NCBI GenBank assembly: GCA_020348385.1
Contig: CP070750.1
Span: forward strand, 3,534,332-3,598,331
Direction: 5' to 3'
Source of the DNA: Candidatus Aminicenantota bacterium
GTDB lineage: Bacteria > Acidobacteriota > Aminicenantia > Aminicenantales > Aminicenantaceae
Length of the DNA: 64,000 nucleotides
Shown one piece after another: positions 43,655 to 52,241 of this stretch. The notes under the pieces were generated by a model that saw only the letters and a program-made list of their open reading frames with translations, had not been told where the DNA came from and ran no database searches. The translations under genes were made by a program, and so were the position numbers. Numbering within the stretch: the first letter of the stretch is position 1; every line of letters starts with the position of its first letter.

Positions 43655-44151
43655 AAAAATGCCTAATTTTTGTCCCGATTATTTTTTTTGTTTTTGGATT
43701 ATTTACAGGCTGCAGCAATCGGGAACGGGTCGAAGGAAAGTACGAAATCAAAGCACAGGGTCTGGGCGAGCTGACAACCCAACAGGCCTATGCATGTGTC
43801 AGCCAATCCAAGGCTTACCAGGCGGTTTGGGAATATGCCAAAGTGTCGGAAATGGATTTTAAAACAGCTGCAGCTCAGATGTTGGGCCCAGAAACGAGGC
43901 AGAACAAAGCCACGATGGTCGAGCACAAAGCGATGATCGAGGATCTCCTGGAGGAGTTGAAAGAGCCTCCTTCAAGATTTGAAGAGACATACAAAAAACT
44001 GGTTGAGCTTTATGATATCTACGTGCAATTGCATGATCTCGCTATGGAACCGCTGGAGGATATGGATAAACACATGAAATCTGTGGATAAGCTTTCTGAC
44101 CAAATTGTCACAAAAGCACGGGAACTGGATGCCACTTTTGTCATGAATTAG
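43651..44151 (+). CDS. Lipoprotein of unknown function
   Basis: 166 residues. Lipoprotein signal with lipobox LFTGC (about residues 17-21), then a helical, charged body (SKAYQAVWEYAKVSEMDF, ELKEPPSRFEETYKKLVEL) without a known domain. AGGAGGAATCC precedes the ATG, whose bases overlap the stop of the glycosidase gene (ATGA). Confidence 0.65.
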   Translation: MKKCLIFVPIIFFVFGLFTGCSNRERVEGKYEIKAQGLGELTTQQAYACVSQSKAYQAVWEYAKVSEMDFKTAAAQMLGPETRQNKATMVEHKAMIEDLLEELKEPPSRFEETYKKLVELYDIYVQLHDLAMEPLEDMDKHMKSVDKLSDQIVTKARELDATFVMN

Positions 44152-44162
44152 GGAAGAGGCAG

Positions 44163-44663
44163 ATGGCATTATCAGAAAGCGAAAAAAGGGTGTACGGTGT
44201 TCTGGATAAGCTGGGGATTTCATACATTCGGCATGAACATCCTCCTGTGTACACGGTGGAGGAGGCCGAGAAACAGTGGACAAAAATCATCGGAGCTCAT
44301 TGCAAGAATCTGTTTCTGCGAAACAAGAAAGGCAATCGCCATTATCTGGTGATCCTGGAAGCCTCAAAAGTGGCGGATCTCAAATCCCTGAATAAAATTT
44401 TGGGAGAGGACCGGTTGAGCTTTGCCTCTGAAAAAAGGCTGATGAAATACTTAGGCTTGGAAACGGGCGCTGTTTCGGCTTTTGGCCTGATCTATGACAA
44501 AGAGAATCACGTCAAGGTCGTGATCGACGATGATTTAAAAAAAGCGGAAGCGGTCAATTTTCATCCCAACGTGAACACAGCGACGGTCGGTATCTCTTTT
44601 CCTGATTTTGAGAGATTTTTAGCCTGGTGTGGCCATGCCGTGCGTTATCTTCCGTTTGAATGA
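44163..44663 (+). CDS. YbaK/ProX-type aminoacyl-tRNA deacylase
   Basis: 166-residue single-domain protein of the prolyl-tRNA-synthetase editing (INS) family. YIRHEHPPVYTVEEAE, GAHCKNLFLRNKKGNRHYLV (the conserved Lys/Asn segment), and LETGAVSAFGLIYD with KVVIDDDL match ProX/PrdX. It should hydrolyse mischarged Ala- or Cys-tRNA(Pro)-type substrates in trans. It starts 11 nt after the lipoprotein stop. Confidence 0.88.
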   Translation: MALSESEKRVYGVLDKLGISYIRHEHPPVYTVEEAEKQWTKIIGAHCKNLFLRNKKGNRHYLVILEASKVADLKSLNKILGEDRLSFASEKRLMKYLGLETGAVSAFGLIYDKENHVKVVIDDDLKKAEAVNFHPNVNTATVGISFPDFERFLAWCGHAVRYLPFE

Positions 44664-44692
44664 CAGGATGAGAGCTGCGGTAGGTCCCAAAT

Positions 44693-44707
44693 CAAGGTTT
44701 GACCTTG
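44693..44707 (+). terminator. Small hairpin between the deacylase and the GNAT gene
   Basis: CAAGGT (44693-44698) pairs with ACCTTG (44702-44707) over a 3-nt loop, lying 19 nt before the GNAT start codon and its GGAGGGG site. It could be an attenuator or chance; there is no U-run. Confidence 0.2.
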
Positions 44708-44726
44708 GTCTGGAATAGGAGGGGAT

Positions 44727-45785
44727 ATGCTTTCTGGAATAGATATCGAAGCTTTCAGGGGGGACCTGGAAGGGCTGGAGAAGATGGCCCACTCTGCCTG
44801 GCGGGATGAATACGGAATCGAGTCCTTTCCCAACCTCTACCGTCCCAAGTTTTTGAGGTTCGTGTTCGATCGGATCGAGGATAAAAACCATCTGATCGCA
44901 GCCTACCGAGGAGACGAGATCGTCTCCTTTATGGCCAATTTGCCCCGCCGTTTCAGCATCGAGGGGAAAATCTACACTGGTGTTTACACCTGTCTGTTGG
45001 TCACCAGAAAAGAACTCCTCCGGCAAGGCATTGCCAATGCTCTTATTAGAGAAGCCCTCGAGCTTAACAAAAAGGCCCGATACGATCTATCGATATTTGC
45101 CCTGGAGAAAGGGCATCGATCCACCCAATTGGTCAAAAAGCTGGAAGCGACCGGCAATCCAGTCCAGTGGCTCAAGCGCAATGGTGTGATAGCTCGAGTG
45201 CTGGATCTCAAGCGTGCGGCTGCATCGGAAGGGCTGAAAACATGGGAGAAGACAGCGATCCGGATTATCGGTGCACAGAAGTCCCCAAAAAAGAGGGGTT
45301 CCATTCCTTTCCGGGAATACCGGCCAAAAGATTTAGCCCGATGTCAAACACTTCTCAATCAATATACAGATAAAATTAAGCTGGCGTTGGTTTGGGATAG
45401 TGAGGAATTGGGTGTAGAACTGGATTATCCGGACGTTTCGCAGACAGTGGTCTATGAGAAAGATGGAAAGGTGGAAGGTCTTATCAACTTTATCTATCAT
45501 GATCATCTGGGGAAAACAAAGGAGCGGTGGGCTTGGATCAATCATGTGGCCTACCCCGCGCTTTACCCCCGCGAGCGGAGGCGGTTTGTGGAAGCTTTCC
45601 TTTGTTATGTTCAAGATACCGGTTGTCTAGGTGCGGTGGAATGGACACGGAAGTATTATCCGATGGAGCCCCTATACCGCAACCGATTTTTCCCGTATTT
45701 TCGGTATGTGAACATGGTCGCCTGGACCTTTAACCAGGACATATCCCTTAGAAAGATTCCGGCTGTGTATGAGGTGCAGATCTGA
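44727..45785 (+). CDS. GNAT acetyltransferase, probable two-domain type
   Basis: 352 residues. The first GNAT domain shows VYTCLLVTRKELLRQGIANA, with RQGIAN as the acetyl-CoA loop, then ALEKGHRSTQLVKKLEA. The second half (KRGSIPFREYRPKDLARC to WAWINHVAYPALYPRERR) looks like a second, divergent GNAT domain. Substrate unknown. AATAGGAGGGG precedes the ATG. Its 3' end overlaps the convergent PrsW gene by 38 nt. Confidence 0.8.
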   Translation: MLSGIDIEAFRGDLEGLEKMAHSAWRDEYGIESFPNLYRPKFLRFVFDRIEDKNHLIAAYRGDEIVSFMANLPRRFSIEGKIYTGVYTCLLVTRKELLRQGIANALIREALELNKKARYDLSIFALEKGHRSTQLVKKLEATGNPVQWLKRNGVIARVLDLKRAAASEGLKTWEKTAIRIIGAQKSPKKRGSIPFREYRPKDLARCQTLLNQYTDKIKLALVWDSEELGVELDYPDVSQTVVYEKDGKVEGLINFIYHDHLGKTKERWAWINHVAYPALYPRERRRFVEAFLCYVQDTGCLGAVEWTRKYYPMEPLYRNRFFPYFRYVNMVAWTFNQDISLRKIPAVYEVQI

Positions 45786-46446
45786 GCTTTTCCATGATCC
45801 TGATCCGCCAGATCCAGATGACAAGGATCAGAAACGACGATACAATCCTGAGTGCGGAAGATGTCGTGAAAAAGTTGAACAGCCCATGGGCGATAGCAGC
45901 CAGAACCAGACCTTTTAGAGATGCAGCGATAATAGATTTATGCCTCATGCGGGCGACTCCAACAGTGTAACCCCAGATGGAGGAAAAGATGGTGTGGGTC
46001 AGGGGAGATGCGATGGCACGGCCGATTAGTTCGAATCCTTCCATATAGGCCAAGTACCTGGCGTTCTCGTAGCTGGCAAATCCCAGGGCAATGATCGAGG
46101 CATAAATGATCCCATCGATTTTTTCGTCGAATTCTTTGAGCCGGAGGACCACAAGAAGAAATGGCAGACACTTGAACGTTTCTTCGATGATCCCTGTGAT
46201 GCCGATGCTGTATAAGAGGTAGGGCCATTCATGGGCTTCCATCAAGACGCTGGAATCTTCAGGTATTCCTAAATAGGGGAGGAGCTTGAAAAAATAGATG
46301 CAGGCGAATGCGGCAATCAATCCAAGGAGATAGGTCAATCCCAGGTTGCGCCAAGGTTCGGGTTGGAACCGGTCCTTGTAGTAAAAATAGATGATCCAGA
46401 CCAAAGCAGGGGCGATGACGGCAGAAACATAGATCCAGGCAGCCAT
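45748..46446 (-). CDS. prsW: PrsW family intramembrane metalloprotease
   Basis: 232 residues with about eight helices. PrsW motifs: IIEETFKCLPF (Glu88-Glu89), GFASYENARYL (Glu127) and LTHTIFSS (His151), with a later IAHGLFNFF (His186). In Bacillus PrsW cleaves an anti-sigma factor; here there is no adjacent anti-sigma gene, but the sigma operon at 14474 is in the same window. It belongs to the CAAX-protease-like superfamily. Confidence 0.88.
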   Translation of the reverse strand: MAAWIYVSAVIAPALVWIIYFYYKDRFQPEPWRNLGLTYLLGLIAAFACIYFFKLLPYLGIPEDSSVLMEAHEWPYLLYSIGITGIIEETFKCLPFLLVVLRLKEFDEKIDGIIYASIIALGFASYENARYLAYMEGFELIGRAIASPLTHTIFSSIWGYTVGVARMRHKSIIAASLKGLVLAAIAHGLFNFFTTSSALRIVSSFLILVIWIWRIRIMEKLRSAPHTQPESF

Positions 46447-46499
46447 GGAAATTATGCTGATACTATCATAAACAGGCGGAATTTAGAAATGGATTTCGA

Positions 46500-48053
46500 T
46501 TATTTGCGAGGGGGATTCTGCCTCCCGATCTCCTGGCGCTTGGATTTAACGAGATTCTTCATTTCTCTGGATAATTGCTCGTTATTGCTTGCTTCATACT
46601 GCCTCCACGAAACAAAGGGGGGACGAATGTGGTGATCGACACAGGACGCGTCCAGTCCATTCACAGAGCCCTGAGATATGAATTGGGCAACCACATCATC
46701 AAAACAATCTTCCCAAACGGTACCGTATTCATGACCAGCGTTGGGGATAATGGCATGAATACTGTTCGGCAGATAAGCGGCCAACTCCTCACCATATTGG
46801 GGCGGCGTGACAGGGTCGATCTCGCCTGAGAGGATCACTGTCGGGATATCCATCATATACATTTGATGAAAATCAGCGGGAAGTTCCCCTCTTACCCACC
46901 AGTCGCAGGCATTTTTTTGCTGATCCAGACGATATGTTCCCACGAATGTACCTTGGGCCAGAGCTCTGGCCTCATCATAATTGATATAAGGAATGGTCTC
47001 GGTGCATGTCACACACAGAAACATCCCATCCGTTAAATCTCGGTTGATCCCATATAGATAATTGGCCGTGTATTCTGCGACAGGAGAAAAATTCCCATTT
47101 GCTGCCCAGTGGACAAAGGCCGGTATCCACCTTGATCTCCATGTGCTGTAGAGCATGCTTCTCACACCGTGGATAAAATTGTTATAAGTAAAAACCACAT
47201 TCTCGGGATCGCCTGTGATAGGATTGATGATCCAAGCTGTCACCGGTCCCTGTTTGAGTCGATCCAAGACCTGGCCAAGCTGCTGACGCAAAAGGGGGTA
47301 ATCGGAAGAGCAATCCGGATCCATAGCGCAATCTGACAGCAGTCTCTCCAATGCAACCTCTGTGTTGGGAGCGATCGAACCGGAATATGTCCAGTTAGGC
47401 ATAGCGACAAAGCTAAGGAATGCCGTTCTCACTCTTTCTTGGAAATACTTCATGTAAACGATTCCCGTATAGGATCCATACGAACTGCCGATGATGTTGA
47501 TCCGCTCATAACCCAGTGCCGAGCGCAGATCATCGATATCCTGCATGGCTGTCGTGCTGTCATAGTGCCTGAGATTGGCTTTTTTCTCCAGCTCTTTTCT
47601 ACAATTCTTTACATAATCCTCAGGGAACATGTCTTGGAGATAAGTTTGGGCGTTGTCCTGATCTCCGATTCTCTGGCAGTGGAGAGGGTTGGATTCTCCG
47701 GTGCCCCTTTGATCGACGAGCACGATATCCCGTTCCCAGCGGAGTTTCGCATAATCCCACGCATAATACTTCGCCATATCAGCCGAGCCTTGACCTGGGC
47801 CGCCAGAAAAAATAAACACGGGATCCGGGGCCGGATTAGTCGTCCAAGCCGGCAGGATGATAAAATTCAGCCTGATCTTAGCACCCTTCCGGACTTGCCG
47901 GTTCTCCATGACCTCGTAGGTGCCACACAACACTTCTTCTCCCAATTCTTCAATGTAACAGGGTTCGATTTTCAGGCCAAAGGAGGCATCTGTCTCAAAA
48001 GGGGCGAAAAAAAAGATTAAGACCAATAGGAGTAAAAATCTTATAAATTTCAT
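46500..48053 (-). CDS. Exported alpha/beta hydrolase, tripeptidyl aminopeptidase (TAP)-like
   Basis: 517 residues with a signal segment (1-24). FIFSGGPGQGSADMA (oxyanion GGPG) and VLVDQRGTGESNPLHC are typical of the proline iminopeptidase/TAP group. Nucleophile Ser191 lies in IIGSSYGSYTG, the acid in LSGEIDPVTPP and the base His in PNAGHEYG, followed by the TAP C-terminal lid. Probably an exported aminopeptidase. It is on the same strand and 53 nt downstream of the PrsW gene. Confidence 0.88.
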   Translation of the reverse strand: MKFIRFLLLLVLIFFFAPFETDASFGLKIEPCYIEELGEEVLCGTYEVMENRQVRKGAKIRLNFIILPAWTTNPAPDPVFIFSGGPGQGSADMAKYYAWDYAKLRWERDIVLVDQRGTGESNPLHCQRIGDQDNAQTYLQDMFPEDYVKNCRKELEKKANLRHYDSTTAMQDIDDLRSALGYERINIIGSSYGSYTGIVYMKYFQERVRTAFLSFVAMPNWTYSGSIAPNTEVALERLLSDCAMDPDCSSDYPLLRQQLGQVLDRLKQGPVTAWIINPITGDPENVVFTYNNFIHGVRSMLYSTWRSRWIPAFVHWAANGNFSPVAEYTANYLYGINRDLTDGMFLCVTCTETIPYINYDEARALAQGTFVGTYRLDQQKNACDWWVRGELPADFHQMYMMDIPTVILSGEIDPVTPPQYGEELAAYLPNSIHAIIPNAGHEYGTVWEDCFDDVVAQFISQGSVNGLDASCVDHHIRPPFVSWRQYEASNNEQLSREMKNLVKSKRQEIGRQNPPRK

Positions 48054-48062
48054 GATATCCCC

Positions 48063-48785
48063 CTATTTTTCAAGTTCATAGATCAAAGAAATTCCGAACC
48101 AGATATGATTCTCTTTCCCGATAGCATCAAGCAGCAGGATGGTGTAGTTGACGAACGGAATGATCCGAAACTCTTTCCATGCATAAGCCAGAGATAGTCC
48201 TATGTTAAGATCGCTGAATCCGGGATCGGACCCTTCGGCCAACCACTGCCCGCCGTTATATCCGAGGGAGGCAGAGAAGGATGTTTTCAAAAATTTTACT
48301 GGATCAAAAGAATATCGTGTTTTGAGAAGGACATAAAATCCATCGCCGTTGGTGAAATCGTAAAAGAACGTGATGGCCGGCTGGAGCACAATCTCCGGCA
48401 TCCCTACGCTGGCGAACACCTCATGGCTGGTGTCATCTTCGAAGCGGAGATTCGGAGCAAAATACCACCCGTAGTGAATTATACCGGCTTTGAGAGTGAA
48501 TTGTTCAGATAGTCTACGTGCATAAGCTAAAGTCAACCTGGTTTCGTTCAATTCCTTGTTGGCGAACGAAAAACTCATCCACGCATCCAAAGATAACCCG
48601 CTGTTTCCGAATTCATACGTAATGGACGGTTGAAAAACGGGCTTTTTGTAAGGATTCAGATCGAAACCCCTCCAAATATACCGAGATACAAAATCAGCTT
48701 GAAATTGAATTTCAGCCTTCAGGTTGGTGCGAAATAACCCCAAAAGACACAGCAAGGCCGCTAAAAAGACAAGTTTTTTTAGCAA
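48063..48785 (-). CDS. Outer-membrane porin-like beta barrel (TTG start)
   Basis: 240 residues. GGAGGGG followed by a 6-nt spacer and TTG (minus strand at 48785) gives MLKKLVFLAALLCLLGLFRT, a clean signal peptide. An upstream ATG at 48812 has no ribosome site. After cleavage (about LKAEIQFQ) the sequence alternates as a beta barrel with FVSRYIWRGFDLNPYKKPVF, which resembles TorF/TIGR02001-type putative porins. It ends in YELEK rather than Phe. It starts the region immediately downstream of a palindrome that could regulate it. Confidence 0.7.
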   Translation of the reverse strand: MLKKLVFLAALLCLLGLFRTNLKAEIQFQADFVSRYIWRGFDLNPYKKPVFQPSITYEFGNSGLSLDAWMSFSFANKELNETRLTLAYARRLSEQFTLKAGIIHYGWYFAPNLRFEDDTSHEVFASVGMPEIVLQPAITFFYDFTNGDGFYVLLKTRYSFDPVKFLKTSFSASLGYNGGQWLAEGSDPGFSDLNIGLSLAYAWKEFRIIPFVNYTILLLDAIGKENHIWFGISLIYELEK

Positions 48786-48870
48786 CTTTTTCCCCTCCAA
48801 ATTTGAATACATAGCACTTCTAGGTATGCAAGAACTATACCACGGCCTTACCCAGGAGAGATATAAAAAT

Positions 48871-48889
48871 TTGTAAAAATTATTTACAA
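48871..48889. promoter_or_regulatory. 19-bp palindrome, candidate operator
   Basis: TTGTAAA-N5-TTTACAA lies between the divergent porin-like gene (minus) and the parvulin lipoprotein gene (plus). On the minus strand its TTGTAA could also act as a weak -35 with an 18-nt spacer to TATATC. Binding protein unknown. Confidence 0.35.
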
Positions 48890-48962
48890 TAGGCTGAAAA
48901 TGTTGAGTTGCGTTCAATCCCCTTCTTGGTGTTAAATAGAGGAAAAGATCTGGAGAGTTCGA

Positions 48963-49397
48963 ATGAAGCGTTTTTGTTGGATTTTGGTGATTCTTTTAGT
49001 GCTTTCACTACTTTTCGTGTCATGCAAAAAAGAACCGGATCATGTCACGGTACAGCATATCCTCATCGCATTCAAAGGATCAATCCCAAAAGAGTCAGTC
49101 ACTCGAACAAGGGAACAAGCGGAAAAGTTTGCCGATGAGATATTCGAGAGAGCGAAAAAAGGGGAAGATTTTGATGCGCTGGTCAAAGAATACACGGATG
49201 ATAGTTATCCAGGTGTTTACAAAATGGCAAATTTTAAAGCTGAACCTAATGTAGACCAAGGAGAATATGAGCGTTCTAAAATGGTGAAAGAATTTGGGGA
49301 TGTGAGTTTCATGCTTTCTGTGAATGAAATTGGGATGGCGGCGTTTTCTCCAGAAAAAAGCAAGTATGGATGGCACATCATCAAAAGACTCAATTAA
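48963..49397 (+). CDS. Parvulin-type peptidyl-prolyl isomerase lipoprotein
   Basis: 144 residues. Lipoprotein signal with lipobox LFVSC (about residue 21). A single PpiC/parvulin domain follows: HVTVQHILIAFKGSIPKES at the start, REQAEKFADEIFERAKKGED with DFDALVKEYTDD, and the C-terminal KYGWHIIKRL. It should assist folding of exported proteins at the inner or outer membrane face. CTGGAGAG precedes the ATG. Confidence 0.88.
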   Translation: MKRFCWILVILLVLSLLFVSCKKEPDHVTVQHILIAFKGSIPKESVTRTREQAEKFADEIFERAKKGEDFDALVKEYTDDSYPGVYKMANFKAEPNVDQGEYERSKMVKEFGDVSFMLSVNEIGMAAFSPEKSKYGWHIIKRLN

Positions 49398-49423
49398 CCT
49401 GAATTACGCAAAAGGAAGGAAAA

Positions 49424-50404
49424 ATGAAAGAGAGGGCTGTCGGTATCGATAATTATTGCCTATATCCCCTCCAGTTGGCGCCTTTGGAAGCTCTGAAATG
49501 GGCCGAGGATAACGGGGCTGAAGGCATCCAGTTTTCAGGACTCAACCTCGAAGTTGCCGAAAAAGTGGATGCGGCTTATTTGAGGGATTTATCCGATTCC
49601 GCCTCCGACAAAGGTCTTTACCTGGAGTGGGGCGGAGGGCAGCATATTCCTTTTGACTTGAAGACTTGGGAGCAGAAAGATATTTCAAGGATCAATCAAA
49701 AGGCAGCCGAACAGGCCGCCCTTCTTGGCACATCGATCGTGAGATCCTGTTCGGGCGGGTTGATGCGGTGGGATCCCCAAAGCCCGATGACAGAAACCCT
49801 TCTGGAGGAAATGGCCAAGAGCCTCCGAGCTCAACGGCAGATGTTGATGGACAACGATGTCATCCTGGCCATCGAGACCCATTTCGAATTCACGACCCAT
49901 GAATTGTTACGGCTGTTTGACCGTTGCGGGGCTGTGCCGGGTGAATACCTGGGGATTTGCCTGGATACGATGAACCTATTGACCATGCTGGAAAATCCCC
50001 TCAGCGCCACACAAAGGATTTTACCTTGGGTGGTCTGTACGCATATTAAGGACGGGGCAGTCATCTTGGATGATTCAGGATTGACCTCTTTCCCGGTAGA
50101 GATAGGGAAAGGCGTGATCGATTTACGGAAGATCTGTTCTTTTTTTGAGCTCTCCCCAAGAAAAATCAACCTCACGATAGAGGACCATGGGGGAGAATTT
50201 CTTATCCCGATGTTTGATCCCCTTTTTCTCTCGAAGTTTCCTGATCTGACATCGGAAGAATTTGCCCAGATTATTCGATTGGCCCTCCAGACAGAAAAAA
50301 AGATCAAGAACGGGGATATGGAAATCACGTCAAGAGAAGAATGGCCGGAAATCTGCGAAGCGAGGATCAAACGCGACATCCAATCCCTCCAGCAATTGCT
50401 TTAA
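49424..50404 (+). CDS. Cytosolic sugar phosphate isomerase/epimerase-like TIM barrel
   Basis: 326 residues without a signal peptide, unlike the Tat-exported paralogue at 28469. Barrel features: WAEDNGAEGIQFSGLNL, VILAIETHFEFTTHELLRLF (metal Glu), GICLDTMNLL (Asp), VCTHIKDGAV (His) and NLTIEDHGGEF (Glu). Related enzymes act on keto-sugars or inositol intermediates. It lies 26 nt after the parvulin gene, with AAGGAAGG before the ATG. Confidence 0.85.
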   Translation: MKERAVGIDNYCLYPLQLAPLEALKWAEDNGAEGIQFSGLNLEVAEKVDAAYLRDLSDSASDKGLYLEWGGGQHIPFDLKTWEQKDISRINQKAAEQAALLGTSIVRSCSGGLMRWDPQSPMTETLLEEMAKSLRAQRQMLMDNDVILAIETHFEFTTHELLRLFDRCGAVPGEYLGICLDTMNLLTMLENPLSATQRILPWVVCTHIKDGAVILDDSGLTSFPVEIGKGVIDLRKICSFFELSPRKINLTIEDHGGEFLIPMFDPLFLSKFPDLTSEEFAQIIRLALQTEKKIKNGDMEITSREEWPEICEARIKRDIQSLQQLL

Positions 50405-50412
50405 AAGCAATA

Positions 50413-50686
50413 AATAGTGCCCATCAGGTAGTTCCTGAGCGACATTGAGGATCTAGCCATTCTGAATCGTCCCTCGAGGGAATCCGACAAAGTAGGATGG
50501 AGGACGACGAGGATGTATTGAGCACGACTTTGCAAAAGGAGTAGAGATCCGGCCAAGCACGGGAACAGAGGCTAGAATAGAGATTGAGAGTTGAGGAGCG
50601 GAGTTTCGGAGGCGCCGAGAAGGTCGATGTAGGAATGGCGTTAAAGATCCGCATTAGAGCGAAGGAAATGGCTGATGGGCACTATT
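50413..50686. repeat. 274-bp imperfect palindromic element (MITE-like or structured RNA)
   Basis: The ends are a perfect 15-bp inverted repeat: AATAGTGCCCATCAG (50413-50427) and CTGATGGGCACTATT (50672-50686). Pairing continues inward, interrupted, through GTTCCT, GGATCT and GCCATTC segments, so much of the element folds back on itself. It also holds the 12-bp palindrome TCCCTCGAGGGA. No transposase is encoded; the only frame is a 76-residue minus-strand run that begins and ends within the palindrome. It fills the gap between the TIM-barrel gene and hutH. I saw no second copy in the window. Confidence 0.6.
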
Positions 50687-50705
50687 GGATGAAGGAAAAA
50701 GTTCA

Positions 50706-52226
50706 CTAAAGGAGGGGACCGATTTCTGTTTCGACAGCATTGACAACTGTCTCATCGAATACCAGATCCGCCATCTTTTCCAAATCATAGGACATGACTC
50801 TATCCTGGGTTAGGGTCGGGATGTGTTCCCGAATGATGTTGTGGGCGACATCCACGCCTTTACCTGGTTTTTCCGCGATATAATCCAATCCCTGTGCCGC
50901 ACACAGCAATTCGATCGCCAGGACATTTCTCACGTTTCGGACTATGTCCGCTCCTTTGAATGCTGCGATGGCGCCCATGCTCACATGATCTTCCTGATTG
51001 GCTGATGTGGGAATCGAGTCGACCGAAGCTGGGTGGGAAAGGACTTTGTTCTCCGAGACCAAAGCCGCTGCTGTATACTGTGTGATCATGTATCCTGTGT
51101 TCAGGCCTCCTTCCGGAGTCAGGAATGGCGGAAGATTGGACAGGGCCGGGTCCACCAGCCGTTCGATTCTACGTTCTGAAATGTTGGCCAGTTCGGACAC
51201 GCTTATCCCCAAAAAGTCGAGGGCAAACGCTACAGGTTGCCCATGAAAATTGCCGCAACTGATACTGTCTTTGGTTTTTGTGAAAACGATGGGATTGTCG
51301 GTAACAGAATTGATCTCGGTTTCCAACACGACAGAAGCGTAGTCGACCGTGTCGCGTGTTGCTCCGTGCACCTGGGGGATGCAGCGCAGAGAGTAGGCAT
51401 CCTGTATCTTTTCGCACTCGCTGTGGCTGGGAAGGATCTTGCTTCCTTCCAGAAGTCTCCTGATGTTATCGGCCACGATGCTTTGACCCGGATGGGGTCT
51501 CAGCATGTGCACTCTCGAATCAAACGGAACATCCGTCCCCCGTAGGGCTTCGATCGAGCAGCCCGAGGCGATGTCGGCCGTTTTGCAAAGAACCGTGCTG
51601 TCATAAGCGTTCAAAACGCCAACCGCCGACATCAACTGGGTGCCGTTGATCAACGCCAATCCTTCTTTAGCTTCCAGTATGATCGGCTTGAGTCCCAAAC
51701 TGGAGTGGAGGTCCGCCGCATCCCACACTTTGCCTTTGTGTTTGACCTGGCCCAATCCGATCAGCGGGGCTGACATATGGGCCAGCGGAACCAGGTCGCC
51801 GCTTGCGCCCACGCTTCCTTTCTGAGGAACTCGAGGGAGGATATCGTTGTTCAAAAAATGCAGGAGCCTTTGGAGTGTTGCCCATCTTATTCCGGAATAG
51901 CCTTTGACCAAAGCATTGATCCGGAGGAGCATCATGGCCCTGACCTGGTCATCTTGGATTTGGGGACCGGTACCTGTGGAGTGGGACATCAACAGGTTTT
52001 TCTGGAGCTCCCTCACATGCTCTTTGGGTATCAGCACATCGGCAAAACTCCCGATGCCTGTGGTGATCCCGTAAACAACCTGGCCTTGTCTCACGAAGTC
52101 TTCCACTACAGCGGCGTTTTTATCCACCAGTTGTTTATTCTTTTGGTGGATTTTGACCTTTTTTTTGTGCCTGGCTACCTGGATGACTTGTTCGATCGTG
52201 AGAGAGTTTCCGTCGATTATGATCAA
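50706..52226 (-). CDS. hutH: Histidine (aromatic amino acid) ammonia-lyase
   Basis: 506 residues, the usual HAL length. The MIO cofactor forms from Ala141-Ser142-Gly143 in KGSVGASGDLVPLAH. Tyr52 in VVYGITTGIGSF is the catalytic Tyr, and His82 in LLMSHSTGTGP is the substrate-selectivity position, consistent with histidine (or tyrosine) rather than phenylalanine. The C-terminal SIPTSANQEDHVSMGA is family-typical. No hutU or hutI is nearby, so the pathway is incomplete here. It follows the SpoIIE phosphatase gene by 15 nt, with AAGGAGAAG before the ATG. Confidence 0.9.
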   Translation of the reverse strand: MIIIDGNSLTIEQVIQVARHKKKVKIHQKNKQLVDKNAAVVEDFVRQGQVVYGITTGIGSFADVLIPKEHVRELQKNLLMSHSTGTGPQIQDDQVRAMMLLRINALVKGYSGIRWATLQRLLHFLNNDILPRVPQKGSVGASGDLVPLAHMSAPLIGLGQVKHKGKVWDAADLHSSLGLKPIILEAKEGLALINGTQLMSAVGVLNAYDSTVLCKTADIASGCSIEALRGTDVPFDSRVHMLRPHPGQSIVADNIRRLLEGSKILPSHSECEKIQDAYSLRCIPQVHGATRDTVDYASVVLETEINSVTDNPIVFTKTKDSISCGNFHGQPVAFALDFLGISVSELANISERRIERLVDPALSNLPPFLTPEGGLNTGYMITQYTAAALVSENKVLSHPASVDSIPTSANQEDHVSMGAIAAFKGADIVRNVRNVLAIELLCAAQGLDYIAEKPGKGVDVAHNIIREHIPTLTQDRVMSYDLEKMADLVFDETVVNAVETEIGPLL

Positions 52227-52241
52227 AGTCTTCTCCTTGTT

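Noticed and set aside
50424..50654. 76-residue minus-strand reading frame inside the palindromic element
   Set aside because: It starts and ends within the inverted repeats, has a low-complexity serine/leucine composition and no ribosome site; more likely a by-product of the repeat.
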